Positions 36,846-46,642 of a stretch of DNA of 64,000 bases are shown here, one piece after another. The notes below the pieces were generated by a model that worked only from the letters and a program-made list of their open reading frames with translations, searched no databases and was not told the DNA's origin. Each line of letters opens with the position of its first letter. The first letter of the stretch is position 1. The DNA is from Mycolicibacterium moriokaense (GTDB taxonomy: Bacteria > Actinomycetota > Actinomycetes > Mycobacteriales > Mycobacteriaceae). The stretch is from assembly GCF_003201655.1 (NCBI RefSeq), contig NZ_QJJU01000002.1:62001-126000 (forward strand). The letters are read 5' to 3'. A program made the translations under genes and the position numbers.

Positions 36846-37528
36846 GGCTGCCAGGCGCCGACGAAGTAGCCGACGCCGTATGGCGCGCCGCGGTACAGCT
36901 CCTTTGCCGACCGCATCGTGGGCCCCGCGAGACCTGCCAGCACCTGGTAGGCGACCCGGCCGACGATGGTGTCGGGCAGCCGGGTCAGCGCGGCGGGATC
37001 GCCAGCGGCAAGCGCGTCGTCGAGCGCCGTCTGCACCGGGATCGAGTCCGGGTCGTAGCCGCCGGGCGCGGGCGGGGTGAGGGTGTGCGCACCGTCGGCG
37101 ACGACGAGCACGCCGACCGGGTCGACGGCGTCGTCGACCTCGGCACGCAACCGGCGACCGCGGACCAACGCGGCGTCGACGTCGTGGTCGGCGGCGTACA
37201 CCCGCACCTCCGCGCGCGCATCCGGCTTGGCTTGGCCGCGCACCCACCCCGCGATCAACGCGCACAACGGCAGTTCGGTCAGTGGATCGCCGGCGCCGGG
37301 CGACAGCGCGACGCGCCGGTCGACGCCATAGCCCGCGAAGGTGCCTGCCCGATCGGGGCCAAGCACCTCGTCGGCGGCACCGACACCGACGACAACCCAT
37401 CTCGGCGGCAGCGACGAGGCGGCGGCGAAGACCGCCTGCCGCAGTCCTGCCAGTTCCTCGGCGGCGTTTGCGGCCAGCTCGGGAACCATGACGGGTGCCG
37501 ACGGGATGATCGCGATGGCACTCAGCAC
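36842..37528 (-). CDS. class III extradiol dioxygenase-fold protein (Rv2728c-like)
   Basis: This 228-residue Ala-rich protein is orthologous to Rv2728c. [16 protein letters not shown] and [12 protein letters not shown] near the start, and [20 protein letters not shown] in the middle, resemble the LigB/extradiol subunit B fold, although the full set of iron ligands (His, His, Glu) is not evident. Coupled to miaA by a four-base overlap. Function unknown. Confidence 0.75.
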   Translation of the reverse strand: MLSAIAIIPSAPVMVPELAANAAEELAGLRQAVFAAASSLPPRWVVVGVGAADEVLGPDRAGTFAGYGVDRRVALSPGAGDPLTELPLCALIAGWVRGQAKPDARAEVRVYAADHDVDAALVRGRRLRAEVDDAVDPVGVLVVADGAHTLTPPAPGGYDPDSIPVQTALDDALAAGDPAALTRLPDTIVGRVAYQVLAGLAGPTMRSAKELYRGAPYGVGYFVGAWQP

Positions 37529-37543
37529 GCAACCAAACTAATG

Positions 37544-37704
37544 CTCACACGGGTTGCGTGGGGGCACCGGCCGCCTCGCCGCGCGCCAGTGCCGACCGGT
37601 TCGTCGGTCACGTCGTGCGCTGAGCGTTGGTGGATGACGTCGCCGATCGCGATGAAGAACGCGGCGCCGAGGGCGAGCAGGGCGGCGATATCCGCCTTGT
37701 CCAT
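37544..37704 (-). pseudogene. decayed DMT-like membrane protein gene (Rv2729c remnant)
   Basis: The first 36 codons (DKADIAALLALGAAFFIAIGD, VIHQRSAHDVTDEPVG) match the start of Rv2729c, an integral membrane protein of about 300 residues. After VTDEPVG the frame no longer resembles it and stops at 37522. Shifting frame gives a plausible hydrophilic C-terminus (ALARGEAAGAPTQPV) with a TGA at 37544-37546. This fits one internal deletion of roughly 240 codons plus a frameshift. The reading of the C-terminal remnant is inference. Confidence 0.65.
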
Positions 37705-37865
37705 CCAGGGCCTCCCGTTTGTGTTGGGAAGAGCGTAGGCAAATGCATCGCTAAAGGCGTGGGCGCGGGCGACTGCGACCTGTTTGAATAGCGTTCGAGC
37801 TATTCAGGCGCCGCGTCGCGCGGCAGGTGCGCGGGTCCTCCGCGCGGAGTTACGAGGTGACGGAT

Positions 37866-39203
37866 ATGACGACCAGCGAGCCAGGTGGGCAGGCCACCAC
37901 CCCCACGCCCACTCCAAAGCCCGCTCCCCGGCCCGGGCCGCCGCGCCCCGTCCCCCGCCCCGGCGGGACCGCGCCGACGGTCGCTACACAAGTGTCGAGC
38001 GATCCACACCGGTTCGGCCGCGTCGACCCCGACGGCACCGTCTGGCTGATCACGGGCTCAGGTGAACGCGTGATCGGTTCCTGGCAGGCCGGCGACACCG
38101 AGGCCGCGTTCGCGCATTTCGGCCTGCGCTTCGAGGACCTGCAGACCGAGGTCGCGCTGATGGAGCGGCGGCTGGAGTCGGGGACCGGCGACGCCCGCAA
38201 GATCAAGGCGGCCGCCGCCGCGCTTGCCGAGAGCCTTCCCGATGCGCACGTGCTTGGCGACGTCGACGCGCTGGCCGCACGGCTGGCCACCATCGTCGAG
38301 CATGCCGATGCACACGCCCAGGCGGACAGGGCCAAGCGCGACGAGCACCGGGCCGCACAGACCACACGCAAGGAAGCACTGGCCGCCGAGGCCGAGGATC
38401 TTGCGACGAACTCGACGCAGTGGAAGGTCGCAGGCGACCGGCTCCGCGAACTGCTCGACGAGTGGCGGACCATCAGCGGGCTGGACCGCAAAACCGATGA
38501 TGCGCTGTGGAAGCGGTATTCGACGGCCCGCGAAACCTTCAACCGCCGCCGCGGCTCACATTTCGCCGAGCTCGACCGCGAACGTGCGGGCGCCCGGCAG
38601 GCCAAGGAAACGCTCTGCGAACGCGCCGAGGAACTGGCCGGCTCGACCGACTGGGGCCCAACTGGCGCCGCGTTCCGCGACCTGCTGACGGAGTGGAAGG
38701 CCGCAGGGCGCGCCGCCAAGGACGTCGACGACACGCTGTGGCAGCGGTTCAAGGCGGCACAGGACCTCTTCTTTTCCGCCCGCAACGCGGCCAGCTCCGA
38801 GCGCGATGCCGAATTCCGGACGAACGCTGAAGCCAAGGAGGCGCTGCTGGCCGAGGCGGAGAAGCTCGACACCTCCGACCTGGACGCGGCTCGCGCCGCG
38901 ATGCGCGCAATCGGCGACAAGTGGGACGCGATCGGCAAGGTGCCCCGCGAGCGCGGCCCGGAACTCGAGCGACGACTGCGTGCGGTGGAAAAGAAGGTGC
39001 GCGACGCGCCATCCGGAGGCGTCGATCCCGAGGCGCAGGCCAGGGCGGACCAATTCCGTTCTCGTGCAGAGCAATTCGAACGGCAGGCGGAGAAGGCCGC
39101 GGCCGCGGGGCGGACAAAGGACGCTGAAGAGGCGCGGGCGTCCGCGGAGCAGTGGCGTCAGTGGGCCGACGCGGCTGCGGAGGCGCTTGGCAGGAGGGGC
39201 TAG
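37866..39203 (+). CDS. DUF349 coiled-coil protein (Rv2731-like)
   Basis: This 445-residue protein has a Pro-rich disordered N-terminus (about 1-45), a small beta module ([20 protein letters not shown]), then several DUF349 helical repeats ([58 protein letters not shown]) and a charged helix at the end. It is orthologous to Rv2731. DUF349 proteins are thought to bind RNA/ribosome-related partners, as for E. coli YccK-like and ProQ-like helical proteins, but no role is proven. The 160 bases upstream hold no other gene. Confidence 0.88.
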   Translation: MTTSEPGGQATTPTPTPKPAPRPGPPRPVPRPGGTAPTVATQVSSDPHRFGRVDPDGTVWLITGSGERVIGSWQAGDTEAAFAHFGLRFEDLQTEVALMERRLESGTGDARKIKAAAAALAESLPDAHVLGDVDALAARLATIVEHADAHAQADRAKRDEHRAAQTTRKEALAAEAEDLATNSTQWKVAGDRLRELLDEWRTISGLDRKTDDALWKRYSTARETFNRRRGSHFAELDRERAGARQAKETLCERAEELAGSTDWGPTGAAFRDLLTEWKAAGRAAKDVDDTLWQRFKAAQDLFFSARNAASSERDAEFRTNAEAKEALLAEAEKLDTSDLDAARAAMRAIGDKWDAIGKVPRERGPELERRLRAVEKKVRDAPSGGVDPEAQARADQFRSRAEQFERQAEKAAAAGRTKDAEEARASAEQWRQWADAAAEALGRRG

Positions 39204-39817
39204 GGCTTCTCCGACGCGTTGCCCGCGTCGCCGGTGTCGTCGGTGTCGTCGCCGAAGGTTTCCAACAAGCCCTTTTTCTGGCGCTCGGCGGTAACCCGGC
39301 GGCGTTCTTCCTCGGCCGCGAGCTGCAGCGCAGTGCGCGCCCAGACCGCGCGGGCCCAGTTGAAGGCAAGCACGATCACCGCGATCCACGCGATGATCAG
39401 CCCGATGCCCGGCCCGGGACCATGCGCGGGCGCCGTCTGCCGCGACCACACCGCAAGCAGGCCCGTGAAGGACGACACCGTGGTTCCTGCCAATGCGATC
39501 CACGCCAGCGCCCATCGCCGCGTCAGCAGCGCAAGCATCGAGAAGCCGACTCCGAATACCAGGGCCAGCCAGATGAACACCCGCGACGGCAATGCGATGC
39601 CGTTGCGGATCGCTGTGTCATCACCCACCAGCACGTCCCAGCCCTTGGCGTCGCCGGTGTGGGGCAGCACGAAGGTCAGCAGGAGCACGAAGACGGCCAC
39701 AGCGATCACCAACGCCCGTGCGCCCGGGTCGATTTCGCCCGCCACCCGACGTTCGGCGGCCTCGATGTCGCCCTTGAACTCTTCGAAGTCGCCCTTGTTC
39801 GGATCGCCTGCGGTCAC
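39200..39817 (-). CDS. membrane protein (Rv2732c-like)
   Basis: This 205-residue protein is orthologous to Rv2732c. It has four hydrophobic helices ([78 protein letters not shown]) between an acidic N-terminus and a charged C-terminal tail ([15 protein letters not shown]). The GTG at 39817 overlaps the miaB stop (GTGA), so it is coupled to miaB. Function unknown. Confidence 0.85.
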   Translation of the reverse strand: MTAGDPNKGDFEEFKGDIEAAERRVAGEIDPGARALVIAVAVFVLLLTFVLPHTGDAKGWDVLVGDDTAIRNGIALPSRVFIWLALVFGVGFSMLALLTRRWALAWIALAGTTVSSFTGLLAVWSRQTAPAHGPGPGIGLIIAWIAVIVLAFNWARAVWARTALQLAAEEERRRVTAERQKKGLLETFGDDTDDTGDAGNASEKP

Positions 39818-41343
39818 CGGGCACACCCGGACGATGCCGGCTGTTGCGCCGGAATGCCGATACCGGGCATGCCGAGTCCGACACCAGTACGCGGTTTCTC
39901 GCCTGCCGCATGCGCGTCGCCTGCACGGGTGCGCCGATGGGTGTGCGGGCCGCCATCGGCGATCAGGTGGTGTGGCGCAGCCTCTGTGACCGTGGTGGTG
40001 ACGATGTCTCCGGCCCGGACAGCGAGACCTGCCGGATCGAAATGCACGAGCCTGCCGTCGCGGGCACGTCCCGACATCCGTGCGGTGGTGGCGTCCTTAC
40101 GGCCTTCGCCTGTGGCCACCAGCAGCTCCACGGTGCGCCCGATCTGCGCGGTGTTCCCCTCAAGCGATATTCTCTCTTGAAGGTCAATTAGCCGCTGATA
40201 GCGTTCTTGCACAACGGCTTTCGACAGCTGCCCGTCCAGTTCGGCGGCCGGAGTCCCTGGACGCTTGGAGTATTGGAAGGTGTAAGCGCTGGAAAACCGC
40301 GCCTGGGCCACCACATCGAGCGTGGCCTGAAAGTCTTCTTCGGTCTCACCGGGGAAGCCAACGATGAGGTCGGTGGTGATCGCGGCGTGCGGGATCGCCG
40401 CCCGCACCTTTTCGATGATTCCCAGGTAGCGCTCGGAGCGGTACGACCGCCGCATGGCCCGCAGGATGCGGTCGGAGCCGGACTGCAACGGCATGTGCAG
40501 CGTCGGGCAGACATTCGGGGTGTCGGCCATCGCGTCGATCACGTCATCGGTGAATTCGGCGGGATGCGGAGAGGTGAACCGCACCCGCTCGAGGCCGTCG
40601 ACCCGCCCGCACGCACGCAGCAGCTTGGCGAACGCGCCGCGGTCGCGCGGCTCGTCGGCGTCGGCAAACGAGACCCCGTACGCGTTGACGTTCTGGCCCA
40701 ACAGCGTGACCTCCAGAACGCCCTGGTCGACGAGGGACTGCACCTCGGCAAGCACGTCGCCGGGCGTGCGGTCGACCTCCTTACCGCGCAGGGCGGGCAC
40801 GATGCAGAACGTGCAGGTGTTGTTGCAGCCGACCGAGATCGAAACCCATGCAGCGTAAGCGGATTCGCGCGATGCAGGCAGCGCGGACGGGAATTCCTCC
40901 AGCGCCTCAACGATTTCGACCTGGGCTTGCCGATTGTGGCGGGCACGATCGAGCAGTGTCGGCAGCGACCCGATGTTGTGGGTGCCGAATACGACGTCCA
41001 CCCACGGGGCTTTCCGCAGGACGGTGTCGCGGTCCTTCTGCGCCAGGCAACCGCCGACGGCGATCTGCATGTCGGGGTCGGCCTGCTTACGCGGCGCGAG
41101 GTGGCTGAGGTTGCCGTACAACTTGTTGTCGGCATTCTCGCGGACGGCACAGGTGTTGAACACGACGACGTCGGCGTCGGCTCCGTCGGCCGCGCGCTGG
41201 TATCCGGCGGCTTCCAGCAACCCGGCAAGTCGTTCGGAGTCGTGCACATTCATCTGGCAGCCATAGGTGCGGACCTGATAGGTGCGGCCCGGCTGGCGAA
41301 CGGGGATGGTCCCGTTCACCTCCTGCGCCACCATCGAAGTCAC
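39814..41343 (-). CDS. miaB: tRNA-2-methylthio-N6-dimethylallyladenosine synthase
   Basis: This 509-residue radical-SAM methylthiotransferase is orthologous to Rv2733c. The N-terminal UPF0004 domain binds one cluster through cysteines in [28 protein letters not shown] and VGGCLAQKD. The radical SAM motif is [18 protein letters not shown] (CxxxCxxC), and a TRAM domain occurs near residue 400 ([13 protein letters not shown]). The C-terminus is extended by about 50 low-complexity residues. It completes the ms2i6A37 modification begun by MiaA. Start chosen at the GTG at 41343; ATG at 41334 is possible. Confidence 0.93.
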   Translation of the reverse strand: MTSMVAQEVNGTIPVRQPGRTYQVRTYGCQMNVHDSERLAGLLEAAGYQRAADGADADVVVFNTCAVRENADNKLYGNLSHLAPRKQADPDMQIAVGGCLAQKDRDTVLRKAPWVDVVFGTHNIGSLPTLLDRARHNRQAQVEIVEALEEFPSALPASRESAYAAWVSISVGCNNTCTFCIVPALRGKEVDRTPGDVLAEVQSLVDQGVLEVTLLGQNVNAYGVSFADADEPRDRGAFAKLLRACGRVDGLERVRFTSPHPAEFTDDVIDAMADTPNVCPTLHMPLQSGSDRILRAMRRSYRSERYLGIIEKVRAAIPHAAITTDLIVGFPGETEEDFQATLDVVAQARFSSAYTFQYSKRPGTPAAELDGQLSKAVVQERYQRLIDLQERISLEGNTAQIGRTVELLVATGEGRKDATTARMSGRARDGRLVHFDPAGLAVRAGDIVTTTVTEAAPHHLIADGGPHTHRRTRAGDAHAAGEKPRTGVGLGMPGIGIPAQQPASSGCAR

Positions 41344-41420
41344 GGCCCTATCGTACGGACGCGTCGGCGCAGCGATCTGAGCGGATTCACGAGATCCAGG
41401 CAAGCTGGACGTTCCCTGGG

Positions 41421-41426
41421 TAATGT
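41421..41426 (+). promoter_or_regulatory. -10 element (TAATGT) for gluABCD
   Basis: TAATGT ends eight bases before the ATG at 41435. It contains the ATG at 41423, which argues that this earlier ATG is not the start. Confidence 0.45.
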
Positions 41427-41434
41427 CTGCACAC

Positions 41435-42220
41435 ATGGAGGCCACCGGGTCTGATGTGAAAGAGGTCAATCCGACTCCGTCAGACGTCCCGATGATCGCG
41501 ATCAAGTCCGTCAATAAACACTACGGCGCCCTGCACGTACTCAAGGACATCGACCTGGAAGTCGATCGCGGCGAGGTGATCGTCGTGCTGGGGCCGTCGG
41601 GGTCGGGAAAGTCGACGTTGTGCCGCACCATCAATCGGCTCGAGCCCATCGACTCCGGCACGATCGCGATCGACGGTGTGGTGCTGCCTGACGAGGGCCG
41701 CAAACTGGCGCAGCTGCGGTCCGATGTCGGCATGGTGTTCCAGTCGTTCAATCTGTTCGCGCACAAGACGATTCTGGACAACGTCACGCTTGCGCCGATG
41801 AAGGTGCGGAAGAAGTCGAAGGCCGAGGCCCGCGAAAAAGCGATGTCACTGCTTGAGCGCGTCGGCATCGCCAACCAGGCGGACAAGTATCCGGCGCAAC
41901 TGTCGGGCGGCCAGCAGCAGCGGGTGGCGATCGCGCGGTCGCTGGCGATGAACCCGAAAGTGATGCTGTTCGACGAACCGACCAGCGCGCTGGATCCCGA
42001 GATGATCAACGAAGTACTCAACGTGATGACGTCGTTGGCCAAAGAGGGCATGACCATGGTGGTTGTCACCCACGAGATGGGTTTTGCCCGCGGCGCCGCG
42101 AACCGCGTGGTGTTCATGGACGGCGGGGCGATCGTCGAGTCCGCCGAACCAGCTGAATTCTTCGGAAGCCCGAAAACCGATCGCGCAAAAGACTTTCTCA
42201 GCAAGATTCTCAAGCACTAA
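41435..42220 (+). CDS. gluA: glutamate ABC transporter ATPase
   Basis: This 261-residue polar amino acid ABC ATPase has Walker [10 protein letters not shown], the Q-loop [12 protein letters not shown], signature [16 protein letters not shown], Walker [14 protein letters not shown] and switch His in [11 protein letters not shown]. It is first of four genes in the order of the gluABCD operon of C. glutamicum and related actinobacteria. The first 20 residues are not conserved; start chosen from the -10 spacing. It is divergent from miaB. Confidence 0.9.
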   Translation: MEATGSDVKEVNPTPSDVPMIAIKSVNKHYGALHVLKDIDLEVDRGEVIVVLGPSGSGKSTLCRTINRLEPIDSGTIAIDGVVLPDEGRKLAQLRSDVGMVFQSFNLFAHKTILDNVTLAPMKVRKKSKAEAREKAMSLLERVGIANQADKYPAQLSGGQQQRVAIARSLAMNPKVMLFDEPTSALDPEMINEVLNVMTSLAKEGMTMVVVTHEMGFARGAANRVVFMDGGAIVESAEPAEFFGSPKTDRAKDFLSKILKH

Positions 42221-42244
42221 ACGCCCCGGCGAAAGGAACCGAAC

Positions 42245-43063
42245 ATGCCATCCATCAAGGTGCGAGTCGCAGCGGCCGTCGCACTCGCCATCGCATTGCC
42301 CTTCTCGGCGACTGCATGCGGCGGCGGTGGTGGCGGCGGCGGTGGCGACACGATCGTCATCGGGACGAAGTTCGACCAGCCCGGGCTCGGGTTGAAGAAT
42401 CCCGACGGAACGATGAGCGGCTTCGACGTCGACGTCGCGAAATACATCGCGAAGGAACTCGGCTACAGCGAGGACAAGATCGAGTGGAAGGAATCGCCGT
42501 CCGGTCAGCGCGAGACGCTGATCCAGAACGATCAGGTCAAGTACATCGTGGCCACCTACTCGATCACCGACGCCCGCAAGCAGAAGGTCGACTTCGCAGG
42601 GCCCTACCTCCTCACCGGACAGAGCCTTCTGGTGAAGGCGGACAACACCGACATCACCGGCCCCGAGTCGCTGCAGAACAACAAGAAGCTGTGCTCGGTT
42701 TCGGGTTCGACACCGGCGCAACGCATCAAGGACAAGTACCCCGGCGTGCAGCTGCAGCAGTACGACACCTATTCGGCCTGCGTCGAGGCGCTGAAGAACG
42801 GAGCGATCGACGCAGTCACCACCGATGAGGTGATCCTGGCCGGCTATGCGGCACAGACCTCTGGCGCGTTCAAGATCGTCGGCAAGCCATTCTCCGAGGA
42901 GCGCTACGGCGTCGGCCTCAAGAAGGGTGACACCGACCTGCGCACCAAGATCAACAACGCGATCACCAAGATGGAGCAGGACGGCACCTGGAAGGCGGCG
43001 TTCGACAAGAACCTCGGCCCCGCGGGCATCACGGCCCCTGCGCCGCCGCCGGTCGACAAGTAA
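42245..43063 (+). CDS. gluB: glutamate-binding lipoprotein
   Basis: This 272-residue extracytoplasmic substrate-binding protein has a signal peptide (RVAAAVALAIALPFSATAC); acylation is expected on Cys25, followed by a run of nine glycines. The family-3 binding domain includes KNPDGTMSGFDVDVAKYIAK, SPSGQRETLIQNDQVKYIVA, and SITDARKQKVDFAGPYL. AAAGGAA lies before the ATG. It should capture glutamate or aspartate for the GluC-GluD channel. Confidence 0.92.
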   Translation: MPSIKVRVAAAVALAIALPFSATACGGGGGGGGGDTIVIGTKFDQPGLGLKNPDGTMSGFDVDVAKYIAKELGYSEDKIEWKESPSGQRETLIQNDQVKYIVATYSITDARKQKVDFAGPYLLTGQSLLVKADNTDITGPESLQNNKKLCSVSGSTPAQRIKDKYPGVQLQQYDTYSACVEALKNGAIDAVTTDEVILAGYAAQTSGAFKIVGKPFSEERYGVGLKKGDTDLRTKINNAITKMEQDGTWKAAFDKNLGPAGITAPAPPPVDK

Positions 43064-43079
43064 GCGGCCACCCGCCGAC

Positions 43080-43760
43080 GTGGAGCTGTTCAGCAAGTAC
43101 CAGAGCCAGATATTCGAGGCGTTCTGGACCACCATCCAGTTGACGGTGTATTCGGCCATCGGCGCGCTCATCCTGGGCACGCTGCTGGCCGCGATGCGGC
43201 TGTCGCCGGTGCCGATGCTGAACTGGATGGGAACGGCCTACGTCAACGTCGTGCGCAACACGCCGCTGACGCTGATCATCCTGTTCTGCTCATTCGGACT
43301 GTCCCAGACGCTCGGCATCACCCTGGTGGACTCGAAGTCACTGACGTCGATCGAGGACAGCAACTTCCGGCTCGCGGTACTCGGGTTCACCGTCTACACA
43401 GCGGCGTTCGTGTGTGAGACGGTGCGCTCCGGTGTGAACACGGTGCCCCTCGGCCAGGCCGAAGCCGCGCGGTCGTTGGGGTTGACATTCAGTCAGAATT
43501 TGCGAATCATCCTGCTGCCGCAGGCGTTTCGCGCCGTGATCATTCCCCTTGGCTCGGTGTTGATCGCGTTGACGAAGAACACCACGATCGCATCGGCGAT
43601 CGGCGTGGCTGAGGCCGCGTTGTTGATGAAGACGATGATCGAGAACGAGGCGGCGCTGCTCTACATCGGCGCGATCTTCGCGTTCGGGTTCGTCATCTTG
43701 ACGCTGCCGATGGGGCTGTTCTTCGGCTGGCTCGGCAAGCGGCTGGCGGTGGCACGGTAG
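43080..43760 (+). CDS. gluC: glutamate ABC transporter permease
   Basis: This 226-residue His/Glu/Gln-type permease has about five helices and the EAA loop (GQAEAARSLGLTFSQNLRII LP region). The start is a GTG at 43080, 16 bases after gluB. The C-terminus (LPMGLFFGWLGKRLAVAR) abuts gluD directly with no gap. Confidence 0.9.
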   Translation: MELFSKYQSQIFEAFWTTIQLTVYSAIGALILGTLLAAMRLSPVPMLNWMGTAYVNVVRNTPLTLIILFCSFGLSQTLGITLVDSKSLTSIEDSNFRLAVLGFTVYTAAFVCETVRSGVNTVPLGQAEAARSLGLTFSQNLRIILLPQAFRAVIIPLGSVLIALTKNTTIASAIGVAEAALLMKTMIENEAALLYIGAIFAFGFVILTLPMGLFFGWLGKRLAVAR

Positions 43761-44645
43761 ATGGCGGGTTCGGTTCTCTTCGACGCGCCGGGACCACGAG
43801 CGCGGGTACGAAACCGGGTGTTCAACGTCGTCACCGCGCTGGTCATCGTGCTGGTGATCTGGGTGGTGTACGTCAAGCTGAGCTCGAAGGGTCAGCTAGC
43901 GGCCGCGAAGTGGGAACCGTTCCTGACGGCCAACCTGTGGAAGACCTACATCCTGCCCGGCGTGCAGGGCACGCTGATTGCCGCCGCGGTGTCGATCGTT
44001 CTGGCACTTGCGCTGGGATTCCTGCTCGGTGTGGGCCGGCTCTCCGCCCGCCCCGCGATCCGCTGGCCATGTTCGGTTGTCGTGGAGTTCTTCCGCGCGG
44101 TGCCCGTGCTGATCATGATGATCTTCGCCTACTTCCTATATGCGGACTACGACGTGTTCCCGTCCAAGCACCTGGCATTGGCGGGCGTCATCACAGGCCT
44201 GACGCTCTACAACGGTGCCGTCATCGCCGAGATCGTCCGCGCTGGAATCAACGCGCTGCCCCGCGGACAGTCGGAGGCCGCGTCCGCGCTCGGCCTGAGC
44301 TGGGGCCAGACGATGCGGTCAATCCTTCTGCCGCAGGCCATCACGTCGATGCTGCCGGTGCTGATCTCGCAGATGGTGGTCGTTCTCAAGGACACCGCGA
44401 TCGGCTACCAGATCACCTTCCTCGAGATGGTGCGCCAAGGCACTCAGGTCGGCTCGGCGTACGGCAACTACATCCCCGCGCTGATCGTCATCGCGGCGTT
44501 GATGATCAGCGTCAACTTCACGCTGTCTTGGTTCGCAACGTGGCTCGAAGGTCGGATGCGTCGGTCGCGTCGCGGTCCGGCGCCGCTACATATCCAGCCC
44601 GTGACGACGGGTACGTTCGGCGCAGGCGCAGGCGGCACTATCTGA
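43761..44645 (+). CDS. gluD: glutamate ABC transporter permease
   Basis: This 294-residue permease is the partner of GluC. It has a longer N-terminal segment with one extra helix (FNVVTALVIVLVIWVVYVKL), then the permease core with the EAA loop (GQSEAASALGLSWGQTMRSI), and a basic C-terminal tail. Its ATG follows the gluC stop immediately. Confidence 0.92.
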   Translation: MAGSVLFDAPGPRARVRNRVFNVVTALVIVLVIWVVYVKLSSKGQLAAAKWEPFLTANLWKTYILPGVQGTLIAAAVSIVLALALGFLLGVGRLSARPAIRWPCSVVVEFFRAVPVLIMMIFAYFLYADYDVFPSKHLALAGVITGLTLYNGAVIAEIVRAGINALPRGQSEAASALGLSWGQTMRSILLPQAITSMLPVLISQMVVVLKDTAIGYQITFLEMVRQGTQVGSAYGNYIPALIVIAALMISVNFTLSWFATWLEGRMRRSRRGPAPLHIQPVTTGTFGAGAGGTI

Positions 44646-45007
44646 ACCCGGGCGATTGCCTGGTAATTTTCCCTAGAGGACTGTTACCCACGTGGAATTT
44701 GGGGTTGGATTTCATCGTGGGGAACAGTGTTATCTGTAGCGGTTTCACCGACGTTGCCTGCGGCCTAGGCGCCGGTGTGGCAGCCACGGTGCAGTTCGCC
44801 GCGGGCGGCGGTGAGGGCTAGATTGAGCCGGAACCGTGACATCGACAAGCTTGTTGCGGTGCCGCAGGCCCGCCTTTGCGGTTCGACCCCGAAGTCTCCA
44901 ATCGCCAACGGTAGATGGCCATACAGCCAATGGCCTACTTCCGCAGCGCACTTCGGATCCATGTACCAGGGCAGGCGACTTCATCGACAGTGCTACCCGG
45001 GCACGTG
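44646..45007. other. non-coding gap after gluD
   Basis: These 362 bases hold no convincing gene on either strand. Open frames here are short or have unlikely composition (Arg/Pro-rich). No terminator with a clean long stem was found. It marks the left edge of the accessory patch. Confidence 0.5.
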
Positions 45008-45778
45008 ATGCCTGATCCGGTTTCCTCAGGCACCCAGGCTCGATACGACCAGACCGGGCAAACTTATTCACGCACCCGCCGACCGGACCCACGCATCGCC
45101 GCGGTCGTGAGCGATGCCCTACTGGGCATGGCGACCGTGGCGAACATCGGGGCGGGCACAGGATCCTACGAACCAACGAACACCGTTATCGCGGTCGAAC
45201 CCAGCCGCGTGATGATCGACCAACGACGGCCCGGCTCTGCGCCAGCCGTAATGGCCGTCGCCGAGCACCTGCCCATTCGGTCGAATGCCGTGGACGCCGC
45301 TCTGGCCGTTCTAACCGCCCACCACTGGAACTACCTCGACCACGGCGTCTCCGAGATGCAGCGAATCGCGCGGCGCCGCGTGGTCATCTTCACCTGGGAC
45401 CACAACGTCTTCCGGCAGTTCTGGTTGGTACGCGAATACTTGCCAGCCGCCGCTCAGACCGACGCTGACCTGGCCATCCCAATCACGAGGCTGACGTCGC
45501 TCCTGGGCGAACCCACGATCGTTCCGGTCCCGGTCCCGCACGACTGCGTCGACGGATTCGGCGGCGCTTACTGGCGCCGACCACACGCTTACCTCGACCC
45601 AACCGTGCAAGCCGGGATGTCCTTGTTCACTCTGACGCCCAAACCCGCGGTGCGGGAGGGATTGTCACGACTACGCGCCGACCTCACCAGCGGCGAGTGG
45701 GACCGACAACACCAAGATCTCCTCGACAGCGAGCAGCTCGATCTCGGCTACCGACTCGTGATCGCCGAGCTCCCGTAG
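45008..45778 (+). CDS. class I SAM-dependent methyltransferase
   Basis: This 256-residue protein has a methyltransferase Rossmann core: a short opening (RYDQTGQTYSRTRRPDPRIA), motif I VANIGAGTGSYEP, motif II VIAVEPSRVMIDQR, then AEHLPIRSNAVDAALAVLTAHH, the usual motif III/IV region. The pattern is that of UbiE/ArsM-like type 11 methyltransferases. I start at 45008; an ATG at 44915 is in frame but the added sequence is not family-like. Substrate unknown. Not part of the conserved mycobacterial order here. Confidence 0.8.
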   Translation: MPDPVSSGTQARYDQTGQTYSRTRRPDPRIAAVVSDALLGMATVANIGAGTGSYEPTNTVIAVEPSRVMIDQRRPGSAPAVMAVAEHLPIRSNAVDAALAVLTAHHWNYLDHGVSEMQRIARRRVVIFTWDHNVFRQFWLVREYLPAAAQTDADLAIPITRLTSLLGEPTIVPVPVPHDCVDGFGGAYWRRPHAYLDPTVQAGMSLFTLTPKPAVREGLSRLRADLTSGEWDRQHQDLLDSEQLDLGYRLVIAELP

Positions 45779-46102
45779 ACGACAGATCGCCGCAAGGAAC
45801 TGGATACCGCACCCGGACGAGCAGATGATCAAGCGCTTTGGATTGTTCGGCCTCCCGCAACGACGATCACTCGCCTGACTCGTTCTGAATGATGCGTGGC
45901 CACGTCACGGCCGGACGGACTACGGGTCCTGTCCCCAATGGCCACTGACGCGAGGCCGGATCTGCTCAGTGCGTCTTGTTGGCGACGCCATGGGTTGCGT
46001 CCCGTGGAGTGGTGTAATTCGAGCGCGGTTTCCCCTGAGGCTCTGCGTGTTTCAACTACACCGTAGTAGTGCCGAGTGCGCAAAAGGGTTCGTGAAATCG
46101 AA
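45779..46102. other. non-coding gap in accessory patch
   Basis: I see no supported gene in these 324 bases. A minus-strand open frame (45829-46152) has no recognisable domain, a skewed composition, and overlaps the end of the membrane protein gene. The lower GC and lack of coding bias suggest decayed or foreign DNA, but no insertion sequence end could be defined. Confidence 0.45.
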
Positions 46103-46549
46103 CTATTGCGGGATACTCGTGCGGGTTGGTTCGCTGGTTGTGGTGGGTGCAAACCACGGCGCTCCCCGCAGAGGGCGGTAATCTGCGACGGAGAACGCGG
46201 TTATAGCTGCTGAGATCAACGCGCAGAAAACGCCAGGCTGACGAGTGGCGTGTTCAGGAAAATCGAAAATCAGCCAAGCCAGCAGCACCATTGCGGTGGT
46301 GTTGAGTAAGTCGGTTGCACCGATCAGTGATACATCAGGGCGACCTATGCCGTACTGCCCGCCGGTGATGGCCGTGGCGATCCCGAACACGCCGCCGATG
46401 AGAAAATACACCGCGGCCACTGTGTTGAACTCCCAGCCGGTTTGGTTGACGCCCTCAACCTCTGCCCACGATAGGAAAAGCGACGCTATCAATAGTGCGC
46501 CGCCGACGCCGACGATCAGCCGTTGGTATACGGGCGTTTTAGCCGCCAT
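46103..46549 (-). CDS. four-helix membrane protein, divergent from tetR
   Basis: This 148-residue protein has four hydrophobic helices: RLIVGVGGALLIASLFLSWA, TVAAVYFLIGGVFGIATAI, LLNTTAMVLLAWLIFDF and VFCALISAAITAFSVADY. GGGAGGAGTGAC precedes the ATG at 46549. I do not recognise a named family. The shared operators with the divergent TetR-family gene suggest it is the regulated target. Confidence 0.7.
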   Translation of the reverse strand: MAAKTPVYQRLIVGVGGALLIASLFLSWAEVEGVNQTGWEFNTVAAVYFLIGGVFGIATAITGGQYGIGRPDVSLIGATDLLNTTAMVLLAWLIFDFPEHATRQPGVFCALISAAITAFSVADYRPLRGAPWFAPTTTSEPTRTSIPQ

Positions 46550-46594
46550 GTCACTCCTCCCGGTGATTGGGGCAGGTTGCCCGCTTGCGTTGCT

Positions 46595-46608
46595 ATAACA
46601 GTCGTTAT
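46595..46608. promoter_or_regulatory. TetR-type operator, copy 1
   Basis: ATAACAGTCGTTAT is an inverted repeat (ATAAC-N4-GTTAT) upstream of the membrane protein gene. A second copy lies 28 bases away. Confidence 0.7.
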
Positions 46609-46622
46609 TCCTAATCAAGAAC

Positions 46623-46636
46623 ATAACGGTTGTTAT
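46623..46636. promoter_or_regulatory. TetR-type operator, copy 2
   Basis: ATAACGGTTGTTAT is the same inverted repeat, seven bases before the first tetR ATG. Two equal operators between divergent genes indicate autoregulation and control of the neighbour. Confidence 0.7.
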
Positions 46637-46642
46637 GGCACA

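Noticed and set aside
44745..45176. Minus-strand open frame across the methyltransferase start
   Set aside because: Arg/Pro-rich, antisense to a recognisable methyltransferase, no ribosome site.
45829..46152. Possible 107-residue gene or transposase remnant
   Set aside because: No domain, low-complexity composition and no inverted repeat ends; it also overlaps the membrane protein gene.
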